From: Phycisphaeraceae bacterium
GTDB lineage: Bacteria > Planctomycetota > Phycisphaerae > Phycisphaerales > UBA1924
Direction: 5' to 3'
Length of the DNA stretch: 64,000 bases
Assembly: GCA_015200025.1 (NCBI GenBank)
Contig: CP054186.1
Span: 1,054,001-1,118,000, forward strand
Below, one piece after another: positions 24,897 to 34,100 of the stretch. The translations under genes were made by a program, and so were the position numbers. Positions within the stretch are counted from its first letter, which is position 1, and each line of letters begins with the position of its first letter. The notes beneath the pieces are model-generated. The model ran no database searches and was not told the DNA's origin. It saw nothing but the letters and a program-made list of their open reading frames with translations.

Positions 24897-25742
24897 TTAT
24901 TTCTCGGCGGAGATCCAGGCGATCCAGCTGGGGCAGGACTCGCCGGTGGTGGTGGGTTTGAAGATGCCGTTGCCCCCGCCCTTGGGGTCGTCGCCCTCCC
25001 AGTAGACGGTGACGCGGGAGAACCCGGCCTCGGTGAGCAGCTCTCGCACCTCGGCGAGGGTCCAGAGGCGCCACTGGTACGTGAAGGCCTTGCGGAGCTT
25101 GGTCTTATCGGGGAACTCGAAGTGGATGTGGCAGGTCATGTCGCCGGTGAGCGGGTTGTAGGACTCGTGCTCCCAGACGTAGGTGAATCCCCGGCAGCGT
25201 CGGCGTTCGATCTGGACCTTGCTGGCCTCCCACCCGCCGAAGAAATCGAGGAAGAAGACGCCGTCGGTGACGAGCGAGCGCCGGACGGACTCGAAGTACC
25301 CTCGGAGGGCGTCGCGGGTGTGGAAGATCCAGTAGCTGAAGTTGCAGGCCAGGATCATGTCCATCGCGTCGCCCCCCGGGCCGACGTCGCGGACGTCGCG
25401 CCGGAGCAGGGTGACGCGGCCGCGGGCGTCCTCGGGGAGACGGGCGAGGTGGTTGACCCTGGACCAGGCGAGGGGCTCGGGGTCGATATCGACGGCGACG
25501 GCGGTGTTGGTCGGGCGACGCTTGACCCACTCACAGCTGGTGGCGGCGGTGGCGCAAAAATCTTCGCGGAGCCGGGAGGCGAGGCGCCCGCGGAGGGATT
25601 TGAAGCGCCGGTCGACGAAGTCGATCTCGGCCTCGACGCACTGGACGGCGGCCTCGTACAGGGCCCGGGGGTCGGCGGTGCGTGCGGTGAGGGCGCCTTG
25701 ACGGGACGGCGCGGCGATCCTGGGTTTGTTTCGAACTGCCAT
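24897..25742 (-). CDS. class I SAM-dependent methyltransferase
   Basis: This 281-residue Rossmann-fold methyltransferase has no assigned substrate. The canonical motif I Gly-rich loop is replaced by REDFCATAATSCEW, followed by the motif II acidic AVAVDIDPEPL and a motif IV-like MDMILACNFSYWIF. A FFLDFFGGWEAS stretch and a C-terminal beta-rich part with HIHFEFPDKTKLRKAFTYQWRLWT follow. Similar proteins are annotated as generic methyltransferases. ATG 25742 is preferred; an in-frame ATG at 25787 would add 15 residues. It is divergent from the UDP-glucose dehydrogenase gene. Confidence 0.75.
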   Translation of the reverse strand: MAVRNKPRIAAPSRQGALTARTADPRALYEAAVQCVEAEIDFVDRRFKSLRGRLASRLREDFCATAATSCEWVKRRPTNTAVAVDIDPEPLAWSRVNHLARLPEDARGRVTLLRRDVRDVGPGGDAMDMILACNFSYWIFHTRDALRGYFESVRRSLVTDGVFFLDFFGGWEASKVQIERRRCRGFTYVWEHESYNPLTGDMTCHIHFEFPDKTKLRKAFTYQWRLWTLAEVRELLTEAGFSRVTVYWEGDDPKGGGNGIFKPTTTGESCPSWIAWISAEK

Positions 25743-25881
25743 GAGGCCGGAACGTAGGCACCCGTCCGGGCTCACGGGCCGGGGCATGTCACCCGGTCAT
25801 CCGACGGGCGGCCCCGGGTATCGGAGCCCGAGCGGGCACGCCGGAATACAGTCGAGCCCACTTCTCGCCGAAGGAATCCTT

Positions 25882-27252
25882 ATGCGCCTCACGATGGTCG
25901 GTACGGGTTATGTCGGGCTGGTGACGGGCGTCTGCTTCTCGAACACCGGGAACACGGTGACGTGCCTGGACGTGGACCCCTCGAAGATCGAGAAGCTCCG
26001 TCGCGGGCAGAGCCCGATCTACGAGCCGGGCCTCGACGAGCTGCTGGAGCGGAACATCGCGGCGGGGCGGCTGAAGTTCACGCTCGACAAGGACGAGGCG
26101 TACCGGGACGCGGACGCGATTTTCATCTGCGTGGGGACGCCCAGCGACGACCGCGGGCACACGGACCTGCGGTACATCGAGCGAGCGGCGGACGACATCG
26201 GGGCGGTGCTCAAGGCACTTGGGCCCAAGGCCGCGGCGAAGCTGATCGTGGTCAAGTCCACCGTCCCGGTGGGCACGACGCACAAGGTGCGTGACCGGAT
26301 CCGGGCGGCGGCGGGCGAGGGGATCCGGTTCCACGTCGCCGACAACCCCGAGTTCCTCAAGGAAGGCGACGCGATCAACGACTTCAACAAGCCCGACCGG
26401 GTGGTGTGCGGGGTCGAGGTGAAGCCCGACGGGACGCTCGACGAGCGGGCGTCGGAGCTGTTCCGGACGCTCTACGACCCGTTCGTGCGCAACGGGCACC
26501 CGATCTACATCATGGACATCCTCTCGGCGGAGATGGTCAAGTACGCGAGCAACAACTTCCTGGCGACGAAGATCTCGTTCATCAACGAGATGGCGAACCT
26601 GTGCGAGGCGTACGGCGCCGACATCTCGCGGGTGCGCGAGGGGATGTGCGCCGACAAGCGGATCGGGAACCAGTTCCTGTACCCCGGCGTGGGGTACGGG
26701 GGCTCGTGCTTCCCCAAGGACACGCTGGCGTGCATCATGATGGGCGAGACCGTGGGCGTGCCGGTGCAGGTGAGCCGGGCGGTCCACGAGACCAACCAGC
26801 GGCAGCGCGAGCGCTTCTTCGACAAGATCCAGCAACACTTCAAGGGTGCGGGCGGGCTGGCGGGCAAGACCCTGGCGTTCTGGGGGCTGGCGTTCAAGCC
26901 CCGGACCGACGACGTGCGCGAGGCGCCGGCGCTGACGCTGATCCGCCGGGCGGTGGGGTTCGGGGCCAAAGCGAGGGCGTTCGACCCGGTGGCGTCGGAG
27001 ACGGCGGCGCACGAGCTGGGCGAAAATCCGAGCGTCACCATCACGCGGGACCTGTACGACGCCGCGGCGGGCGCCGATGCGCTGGTCATCTGCACCGACT
27101 GGGACGATTTCAAGAGCCCGGACTTCCAGCGGCTGGGCTCGATCATGTCTCGGCGGGTGATCTTCGACGGGCGGAACCTCTACCGCACGGGGCAGATGAA
27201 GGAACTCGGGTTCGTGTACCACTCGATCGGGCGGGCGACGGTCGGGGGTTGA
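25882..27252 (+). CDS. ugd: UDP-glucose 6-dehydrogenase
   Basis: This enzyme oxidises UDP-glucose to UDP-glucuronate with NAD+, supplying precursors for surface polysaccharide. The 456-residue protein has the N-terminal GTGYVGLVTGVCFS Rossmann motif, DVDPSKI, the STVPVGTTH turn, NPEFLKEGDAI, and the catalytic Cys in GVGYGGSCFPKDTLA, followed by the C-terminal domain with AFKPRTDDVREAPAL. ATG 25882 is preceded by AAGGA. The frame is open further upstream without similarity. It is monocistronic as far as can be seen. Confidence 0.96.
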   Translation: MRLTMVGTGYVGLVTGVCFSNTGNTVTCLDVDPSKIEKLRRGQSPIYEPGLDELLERNIAAGRLKFTLDKDEAYRDADAIFICVGTPSDDRGHTDLRYIERAADDIGAVLKALGPKAAAKLIVVKSTVPVGTTHKVRDRIRAAAGEGIRFHVADNPEFLKEGDAINDFNKPDRVVCGVEVKPDGTLDERASELFRTLYDPFVRNGHPIYIMDILSAEMVKYASNNFLATKISFINEMANLCEAYGADISRVREGMCADKRIGNQFLYPGVGYGGSCFPKDTLACIMMGETVGVPVQVSRAVHETNQRQRERFFDKIQQHFKGAGGLAGKTLAFWGLAFKPRTDDVREAPALTLIRRAVGFGAKARAFDPVASETAAHELGENPSVTITRDLYDAAAGADALVICTDWDDFKSPDFQRLGSIMSRRVIFDGRNLYRTGQMKELGFVYHSIGRATVGG

Positions 27253-27358
27253 CCCCCACCCCCCTCACTCAGACCCCGGTTCCCCCCCACCGCATCACGA
27301 ACGATCTCCGCGGTGGTGCGCGCCTTGAGCCGGTCGTCCGGACGCTAGCATTGGTCGC

Positions 27359-28060
27359 ATGCGGCGCTTCGCCCGGTGGTACGCCCGCCGGATCGTCAAC
27401 GTCAACGTCAACATCGTCCTGGCGGGTCTTCTCGCGCTCCCGCCGACGGCGCTGGTGGTCCACTTCTCACGGTACTGGGGCGTGGACGACCACGACAAGG
27501 TGCTGATCCTGGCGATCACGTGGGTCACGGACATTATCTTCGACGTGGCGATCTACTTCGTGCTGCACTGGGCGGCGAACCACGGGTCGTGGCGGAACGC
27601 GTGGCTCGACAAGGCCGAGCACGTCATCGTCGAGCCGGCGTACAAGGGGATGTCGTTCGTGCACGACGCGGGGCTGGTGCAGTTCCAGAGGCTGGTGATC
27701 AGCCCGGTGCTGTACGTGCTGTGGCTGGGGTCACAGTACATGCTGATGAAGGCGGGGATGGACCGGGTGCCGGCGATGGCGCTGGGGTGGGTGCTGGGGA
27801 TCTCGACGGCGAGGACGATCCACACGCTGTGGATGCTGCGGGAGGAGCGCATCAGCCGGGAGCGTCGGCTGTCGGCCCGGCTGCTGTGCACGCGGTGCGG
27901 GTACGACCTGAGCCTGGTAACCTCCGAGGCGTGCCCGGATTGCGGCGAACCGATCCGGCGGGTTCCCCCGCCGGGCGTGATGCGTGACCCGGAGTCGGCC
28001 CCCACGCCGCGCTCCCGGGAGCCCGAGCCCAAGACCCACGCCGCGTCGCCCGGCACTTAG
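27359..28060 (+). CDS. membrane protein with C-terminal zinc ribbon
   Basis: This 233-residue protein has several hydrophobic helices (residues about 18-40, 50-72, 105-130) and then LLCTRCGYDLSL...ACPDCGEPI, a four-cysteine zinc ribbon of the CxxCGYDL type that is frequent in planctomycete membrane proteins. The tail is Pro/Glu-rich and disordered. Function is unknown. ATG 27359 is used; a TAGCAT-like -10 precedes it. It stands alone between ugd and the convergent zinc-binding lipoprotein gene. Confidence 0.75.
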   Translation: MRRFARWYARRIVNVNVNIVLAGLLALPPTALVVHFSRYWGVDDHDKVLILAITWVTDIIFDVAIYFVLHWAANHGSWRNAWLDKAEHVIVEPAYKGMSFVHDAGLVQFQRLVISPVLYVLWLGSQYMLMKAGMDRVPAMALGWVLGISTARTIHTLWMLREERISRERRLSARLLCTRCGYDLSLVTSEACPDCGEPIRRVPPPGVMRDPESAPTPRSREPEPKTHAASPGT

Positions 28061-28113
28061 ACGGCTCGGCGTCGGGCGTCACGCCGGGTCTCCCGGTCGC
28101 GGCGGCCGGAACG

Positions 28114-29094
28114 TCAGCCCTTCCCGCCGAGTTTCACGACCAGTTCCGCGAGGTTGGCCCGCATCAGGGCGAACCAATCGCCGTCGCCCAGGGGGTCGAG
28201 CCGCCCGAGCCCGACGCCCGCCGCGGAGGCGATCCGCCGGGCGGACTCGTGGTCGAACTGGGGCTCGACGAAGATAACCGGGACGCCGGACTCGCGGACG
28301 GCGGCGATGACGGCGGCGGTCTGCCTGGCGTCGGGCTCGACGCCTTCGAGCGGGCGGATCACGGCGGCGATCCTGAGCCCGTAGCGTTCGGCGAGGCGGG
28401 AGAATGCCGCGTGGTGGGTGACGATCGACCGGCCTTCGAGCCCCGCGAGGGCGGCGCGGTATTCGTCGTCGACGTTCATGACCCGCGCGATCAGGTCGCG
28501 GGCGCCGTCCTCACCCGGGAGCGGGGTCTTGATCCCGCGCCGGGCCGAGGCGCGGGCGACGGCCTCGTTCAGGGCCGGCACCAACTGGGCGCACAGGATC
28601 GGGTCAAGCCACAGGTGCGGGTCCACGGAACCGTGGTCGCAATCCTCACCGTGCTCGTGGTCATGGTCGTGGGCATGGTCGTGGCCGTCGGCGCTGATCC
28701 CCACGGCCGACGCGAACCCCACCGCCTCGCCCGAGACCCGGCCGCCCTTCGACGCCACGAGGCGCTCGATCTGCGGCTCGAGCCCGAGCCCGACGTACAC
28801 GATGAGGTCGGCGCGACCGACCGCCGAGAGGTCCTCGGGCGTGAATTCGTACCCGTGCTCGCTGCGGCCGGGCTTCATCAGGATGCGAACATCACTGCCC
28901 TCGGGGAGCAGCGGTCCGACGAGCCCGGCCAGCGGCGCCACCGTCACGACGACGCGCAATCCCGGGATCGGGGGGTCCTCGCGGCGTCGGCACCCGGACA
29001 GGGCGCACATGCATACGAGCAATAGGACCACCGCGGCCCGCACGCCGACGCCGTTCCGACCCGCGTTCCGACCCACGCTCCACGCGCCGACCAT
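28114..29094 (-). CDS. zinc/manganese ABC transporter substrate-binding lipoprotein (ZnuA-like)
   Basis: This 326-residue cluster A-I solute-binding protein has the lipobox LSGC, so it is a lipoprotein exposed to the periplasm. A His-rich loop GHDHAHDHDHEHGEDCDH follows the first lobe, as in ZnuA. Metal-ligand segments are SEHGYEF, DPHLWLDP, IVTHHAAFSRLAERYGL and VEPQFD. Zinc is the likely substrate because of the His-rich loop. No ATPase or permease gene is adjacent, so its partners are elsewhere. It is divergent from 29196 across a Fur/Zur-like dyad, which fits metal regulation. Confidence 0.88.
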   Translation of the reverse strand: MVGAWSVGRNAGRNGVGVRAAVVLLLVCMCALSGCRRREDPPIPGLRVVVTVAPLAGLVGPLLPEGSDVRILMKPGRSEHGYEFTPEDLSAVGRADLIVYVGLGLEPQIERLVASKGGRVSGEAVGFASAVGISADGHDHAHDHDHEHGEDCDHGSVDPHLWLDPILCAQLVPALNEAVARASARRGIKTPLPGEDGARDLIARVMNVDDEYRAALAGLEGRSIVTHHAAFSRLAERYGLRIAAVIRPLEGVEPDARQTAAVIAAVRESGVPVIFVEPQFDHESARRIASAAGVGLGRLDPLGDGDWFALMRANLAELVVKLGGKG

Positions 29095-29127
29095 GCCGCG
29101 GCCTCCGCCCGCCCGCCCGGGGGCGGG

Positions 29128-29162
29128 GGTATATGAGAATCAAATCTCACCTGAAGTATACC
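29128..29162. promoter_or_regulatory. nested inverted repeat, Fur/Zur-like operator candidate
   Basis: The outer arms are GGTATA (29128-29133) and TATACC (29157-29162). The inner element TGAGAATCAAATCTCA (29134-29149) pairs the heptamers TGAGAAT and AATCTCA around CA, close to the heptameric half-sites of Fur-family operators. It sits between the ZnuA-like gene and the divergent lipoprotein gene, in position to control both. Confidence 0.5.
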
Positions 29163-29195
29163 GCGTCCGCGCCGCGCTTGAAATACACTCCGCCG

Positions 29196-29744
29196 ATGAC
29201 CCGCTGTCGCCCGACCCGGCCGCTCATGGCTCTGGCCCTTGTTCCGGCCTTGTGCGCGGGCTGCTCGTGGGACGGGGCGCCGGCGGGCACGCGTCCCGTT
29301 GAGTCCCGCCCGCTCACGGGCATCAACCCGTTCGCCCCGGAGCTCATGCGGATCCACCCGCTGTCGCACGTGGCGCTGGCCCCCGACGGCAAGCCCGAGA
29401 TCATCTGCCACGTCGAGTTGCGGGACCGGTGGGGGGACACCACCAAGACCACGGGCGACCTGACCGTCCGTCTTTTCGCGTCGCCCGCGGGGCCCCAGTC
29501 GGGCGGGGAACAAGAACTCCTCCGCTGGACCATCGACCTGTCCGAGGATCAGACCAACGCCGCGCTGTTCGATCCGGCCACGCGGACGTACCGCCTCCCG
29601 CTGGCGGGGGCTCCGGACTGGATCGCGGGGCTGTCGCCCGCGCGTCCCTCGGGTGGGGGGCGCATCACACTCCAGGCCACGCTCGCGCCGTCCCCGGCGG
29701 GGTCGGCGCGGATGCTCTCGGACGACCACGTCATCCGCCGGTGA
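29196..29744 (+). CDS. hypothetical lipoprotein
   Basis: This 182-residue protein has a lipoprotein signal (LMALALVPALCAGC) and a mature domain with a beta-sandwich-like pattern (LRDRWGDTTKTTGDLTVRLF, ELLRWTIDLS, RYRLPL-like TYRLPLAG). No known family is recognised. I start at ATG 29196; the frame is open to 29133, but that stretch overlaps the nested inverted repeat and would precede the signal peptide by 21 residues. Divergent placement across the metal-type operator links it to zinc or iron status. It converges on the amidohydrolase gene, leaving 9 bp. Confidence 0.65.
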   Translation: MTRCRPTRPLMALALVPALCAGCSWDGAPAGTRPVESRPLTGINPFAPELMRIHPLSHVALAPDGKPEIICHVELRDRWGDTTKTTGDLTVRLFASPAGPQSGGEQELLRWTIDLSEDQTNAALFDPATRTYRLPLAGAPDWIAGLSPARPSGGGRITLQATLAPSPAGSARMLSDDHVIRR

Positions 29745-29753
29745 GCCGCCGCA

Positions 29754-31154
29754 TTACCGCCCCGCGCCGTCGGGCTGAGCGCGCCGCCCCTGCGCGTCGA
29801 GCTCGCCCCGCTGGCGGTAGCGTTCGAGGATCCGCTCGTAGAGGACGGTCTGCTTGTTGGAGAGATCGACTTCGACGCCGTCGATGAACGCCCGCTCGAC
29901 GCGGGTGGTCAGTTCGAGGGGGTTGCCGTCGGTGATCATGACGGTGGCGGATTTGCCGGCCTCGATCGAGCCGTAGCGGTCGCCGATCCCCAGCAGGCGG
30001 GCGGCGTCGAGGGTGACGGAGCGGATCCCCTCCTCGGGGGTCAGTCCGAAGGCCACGGCGGTGGCGGCGGCGTACGGGAGGTTGCGCTCGTGCCCGGTCT
30101 CCTGCCCGCTGGCGATGCAGAAGGGGATGCCGGCGTCGCGGAGGGCGGCGGGGAGGCGGTAGGCCTCGTCGTAGTCGGAGTCCGCGCGCTTGGGGAGGTT
30201 GTGGGTCCCGACGAGGATGACGCCCAGAACGCCGGCCCGCTTGATGGCGTCCACGCAGAGCCGGGCGTCGCGCCCACCGACGAGCACGACCGAGAGCCCC
30301 CGCTCGGCGGCGAAGGCGCACGCCGCGGTGATCTGATCCGCGTCGTTGGCGCGGATGTAGACCCGGCCGCCGGGCCCGCCCCCGGGGGCGGGGAGGAATG
30401 GCACGACGGCCTCGTGCCGGACGTCGGTGGGGCCGCCCGGGGCTTTCGCGTTGCGGTACGCCAGCGCGCCGTCGAACGCCTCCGTCAGGCGTGCGAGGCG
30501 GGCGCGGATGTCCTTGGCCTGCTCGTCCTCGCGGGGTCCGTCGACCCCGCGGACCGTGCGCATCCATGGCCAATTGACGACCAGACCGCCCGAGTTCGTG
30601 ACGGCCAGGTCCTCGACGGTCCACCCGTGGAGGCGGATGGCGCAGGCGCGGCCCGGGACCAGCCCCCCGTCGGGGAAGACGCCCGCGATCAGCACGCCGT
30701 TGGTCCGCGCGACGGGGATGAGCGTGCTGTCGGGGTTGACGGCGGCGCAGGCCGAAGCCTCGGGGGTGACCTCCCCGACCTCGGCGGTGTCCCGGGTGGC
30801 GCGGATGCTCTGCATCTCTTCGAGCCCCAGCGTCGTGAACGCGCCGATGAGCCCGGGGTAGACGTGCTTCCCGGCGGCGTCGATCTCGACGGGCCCCGGG
30901 GCGGCCCAGCGGACCGTGGCGGCCCAGGCGCGGAACTCGTCCGCGGTGTAGACCCCGGTGATCTCGCGGCCCATGACGACCACGCCGTCCTTGATGGTCG
31001 CTCCGCCGACGGTGTGGACGGTGGCGCCGCGGATGATGACAGACCGGTCGGCGGGCCCACGGACGGGGGTAAGGTCCTGGGCCCAGGCGCCCGCCGAGAG
31101 GCAGGCCGCCGCGATCCACCCCGCCGCGCTCGCGATGGTGTTGAGGATGTTCAT
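29754..31154 (-). CDS. amidohydrolase-family protein lacking the N-terminal HxH
   Basis: This 466-residue exported protein (signal ending AGAWAQ) has an amidohydrolase beta-sandwich (VIIRGATVHTVGG, DGVVVMG, EIDAAGKHVYPGL) and barrel. Where active enzymes have HxH after PGxID, it has GLIGAFTTLGLEEMQ, so the first two metal ligands are missing. C-terminal family features remain (AGKSATVMITDGNPLE, plus an ERAFIDGVEVD strand). The ATG overlaps the stop of the upstream gene (ATGA), so the two are translationally coupled. It is probably a non-catalytic or altered partner of that protein. Confidence 0.8.
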   Translation of the reverse strand: MNILNTIASAAGWIAAACLSAGAWAQDLTPVRGPADRSVIIRGATVHTVGGATIKDGVVVMGREITGVYTADEFRAWAATVRWAAPGPVEIDAAGKHVYPGLIGAFTTLGLEEMQSIRATRDTAEVGEVTPEASACAAVNPDSTLIPVARTNGVLIAGVFPDGGLVPGRACAIRLHGWTVEDLAVTNSGGLVVNWPWMRTVRGVDGPREDEQAKDIRARLARLTEAFDGALAYRNAKAPGGPTDVRHEAVVPFLPAPGGGPGGRVYIRANDADQITAACAFAAERGLSVVLVGGRDARLCVDAIKRAGVLGVILVGTHNLPKRADSDYDEAYRLPAALRDAGIPFCIASGQETGHERNLPYAAATAVAFGLTPEEGIRSVTLDAARLLGIGDRYGSIEAGKSATVMITDGNPLELTTRVERAFIDGVEVDLSNKQTVLYERILERYRQRGELDAQGRRAQPDGAGR

Positions 31155-34100
31155 CGGTGCACCTCCCCGCACCCGCACTCGCCGGCGCGGACGGCCCAGG
31201 GATCGAGCCCGCGTTCGAGCATGTCGAGGTGGCGGCGCCACGCGCCGTACGCGGTCGGGTCGTCCTCGCCGAAGGCCCACCCGCCTCGGCCCGCGAGCAC
31301 GCCGCGCCGGGTCGGCGGCGGTTCGTCGGGCGGGGGATCGGGTTTCTCGGCGTCCGTGTCGCCGCCCTTGCCGCCGCGTCCCCCGGGCGTGCCGGCGCCT
31401 TTGTCCTTGGCGCTTTGGCGGAGGATCTTCTGGATGATCCGCTCGCGTTCGCGGGCGATGGCGGCCCGGTGCGTCGCGTCGGCCTCGAGGGAGAAGACGG
31501 GGACCCCGTCGACCCAGGTGGCCTCGCACCGGGTCATCGAACCCAGGGGGTTCCCGCTCCAGAGCACGATGTCCGCGTCCTTGCCTGCTTCGAGCGAGCC
31601 GACCCAGCGGTCGATCTTGAGCTGCTTCGCCGGGTTGATGGTCACGAAGGCGAGGGCCTCGGCCTCGGTAAGCCCGCCGTACTTGACGGCCTTGGCGGCC
31701 TCGGTGTTGAGCCGGCGGGCCATCTCGTTGTCGTCACTGTTGTAACTCATGACGGCGCCGAGGCGGTGCATGAGCGGGGGCCCCTGGGGGATCGCGTCCT
31801 GGACCTCGACCTTGTACGCCCACCAGTCCGCAAAGGCCGACCCGCCCCCGGAGGCATCACGGACGTGCTCGGCGACTTTGTACCCATCGAGGATGTGCTG
31901 GTAGGTCCCGATCCGGAACCCGAACTCGCGGGCGACGCGGGCGAGCATGACGACCTCGTCCTGGCGGTAGCTGTGGCAGTGCAGGAGGCGGTCGCCCGAG
32001 AGGATCTCGGCGAGGGCTTCGAGTTCGAGGTCGCGCCTCGCCCCCGGAAGACCTCGGGTCGCCGCGTATTCCTTCGCCGCGGTGAGCCGCTCGCGGATGA
32101 TGCCCTCGACGCCCATGCGGGACTGCGGGTAGCGGACGCGGCTTCCCTCGGAATTGCCGCTCTTGGGGTTCTCGCCCAGGGCGAACTTGATGCCCTGGGG
32201 GGCCTCGCGGAAGATCATCCCGTCGACCTCGGCGCACCCCCAGCGGAGTTTCTGGACGACGTTCTGCCCGCCGATGGGGTTCGCCGAGCCGTGGAGGGTG
32301 TTCACACACGTCACGCCCCCGGCCAGTTGCCGGTACCAGTTCACGTCGCCGGGGTTGGTCGCGTCGGCCATGCGGACCTCGGCGGTGACGGCCTGCCCGG
32401 TCTCGTTGGTGCCCGTCAGGCTCGTGTGGCTGTGGCAATCGATGATCCCGGGCGTCACGTGCTTGCCCGTGGCGTCGATCTCTCGCCACGACCCGGCCCG
32501 CGAGCCTTGCCAGCGGTCGAACTCGCCCGCGTCGCCCACGAAAGTAATCTTTCCGCCCGAGGCGGCGAGGACCCCGCGTTCGATGACGCCGCGCGGGCCC
32601 ATGGTCCAGATCGTCGCGCCGCGGATGATGACGTTCTCCGCCGACAGCCCGCCCGGGGCGACGGCGTAGGGGCCCATGGGCGTCCCGAACTCGGCGGGGG
32701 GCGGCGGCTCGGGCCCGCGTTCATCGCCCGTGACCCGCACGCCGCGCCAGCGCCGGACCTGCCCGTCGGGCGCGGTGATGGTGCCCTCGATCGCATCGCC
32801 GGCGACCACGCCCTCGATGCGCACGACCCCGCGGCTTTCGAGCCGGTCCATGTCGAGGGCGTATCGGACCGTCATCCCCTCGACCGACGCGTCGGTGATC
32901 TCCACCGGCACGCCGTTGACACGGACGCGGACCGCGCCGTCGGCACCCACCTCGATCTCGGCGGCCTCGGGCGTGCCGGCCTCGACCGCCCGCCCCGCCA
33001 CCTCGACGACCCGGAAAGCCCCGGCCGCACGATCGCCGGCGGGCGCGTCCGGACCACCCGCGGCTTTGGCCGGCTCGGCTTTGGGGACCTCGCCCGTGCG
33101 CACGGCGCTCCAGGCGAAGGACGAGCCGTCCGGGCGCAGGCCCGTGCCCGAGAGCACCGGGGCCGCGCCGGGCGTGGCGCCGGGCATGACGGTCCCGCTC
33201 AACGTCCAGAGCCCGTGCCGCCCGTCGAGGGGGCCGTGATCGAAGACGAGGCTGAGGCGGTTGCCGTCGAGGGATTGCGTGATACAGGCGGTCTCTTTGC
33301 CGTCGCGGCGGACCTTGACTTTGGGCTTGCCGGGCTCGCCCTCGATGATGAGGGCCCGCTCCAATGGGGCCGCCCCCACCACGTCGAGCGACCAGACGCC
33401 CGCGATCCCGACGGGCACGGGCTCGATCTCGTGACGCCGACCGTCGATCCAGACCCATCGGATGGCGGCGTCCTTCCCCGACGCGGCGAAGAGGTCGCCG
33501 TCGGCGATAACGAGGTTGGCGATCGTCCCGGGCTTGATCTCGCCGAGGCGGTCGGATAGCCCCAACACCTTCGCGGGCTGGGTCGTCAGCCCCGCGAGGG
33601 CCGCGTCGGGGGTGAGCCCGCGCGAGATCGAGGCCCGCAGGTTCTTCCAGAAGTCGCCGGCATCCTTGAGCCGGGACGTTGTCAGCGCCACGCCCAGCCC
33701 CGCGGCGACCAGCCGGCCCGCGTTCTCGGGCGCCCGCTCCCATTCCATGAGCGTCCGCAGATCGACCTCGGCCTGGCGTCCCACGCTGGAGACGTCCGGG
33801 GGCTTGGGGAACTCCAGCGGCGTGACGACGATCGCGCCCTCGCCCAGGGCCCCGCGCAGCGACGCTGAACGGAGATACTCACGACCCGAGCCGACGATCA
33901 GGAACGGGCGGCCGAACTCCTTCGCCGCCTTCGCGGCGCGGAAGGCTTCGAGCTCGTCGCGCACGCTGATGGCCAGCGGGGGCTCCTCGGTCGTGCGGTA
34001 GAGCGCCGAGAGGGCCGAGGGCGTCTTGACGCGGCCGGCCTCGAACTCGGCCTGCTCCCACGCGGCGTCGCTGAGCACTTGGCGGAGGAGCGCGATGGCG

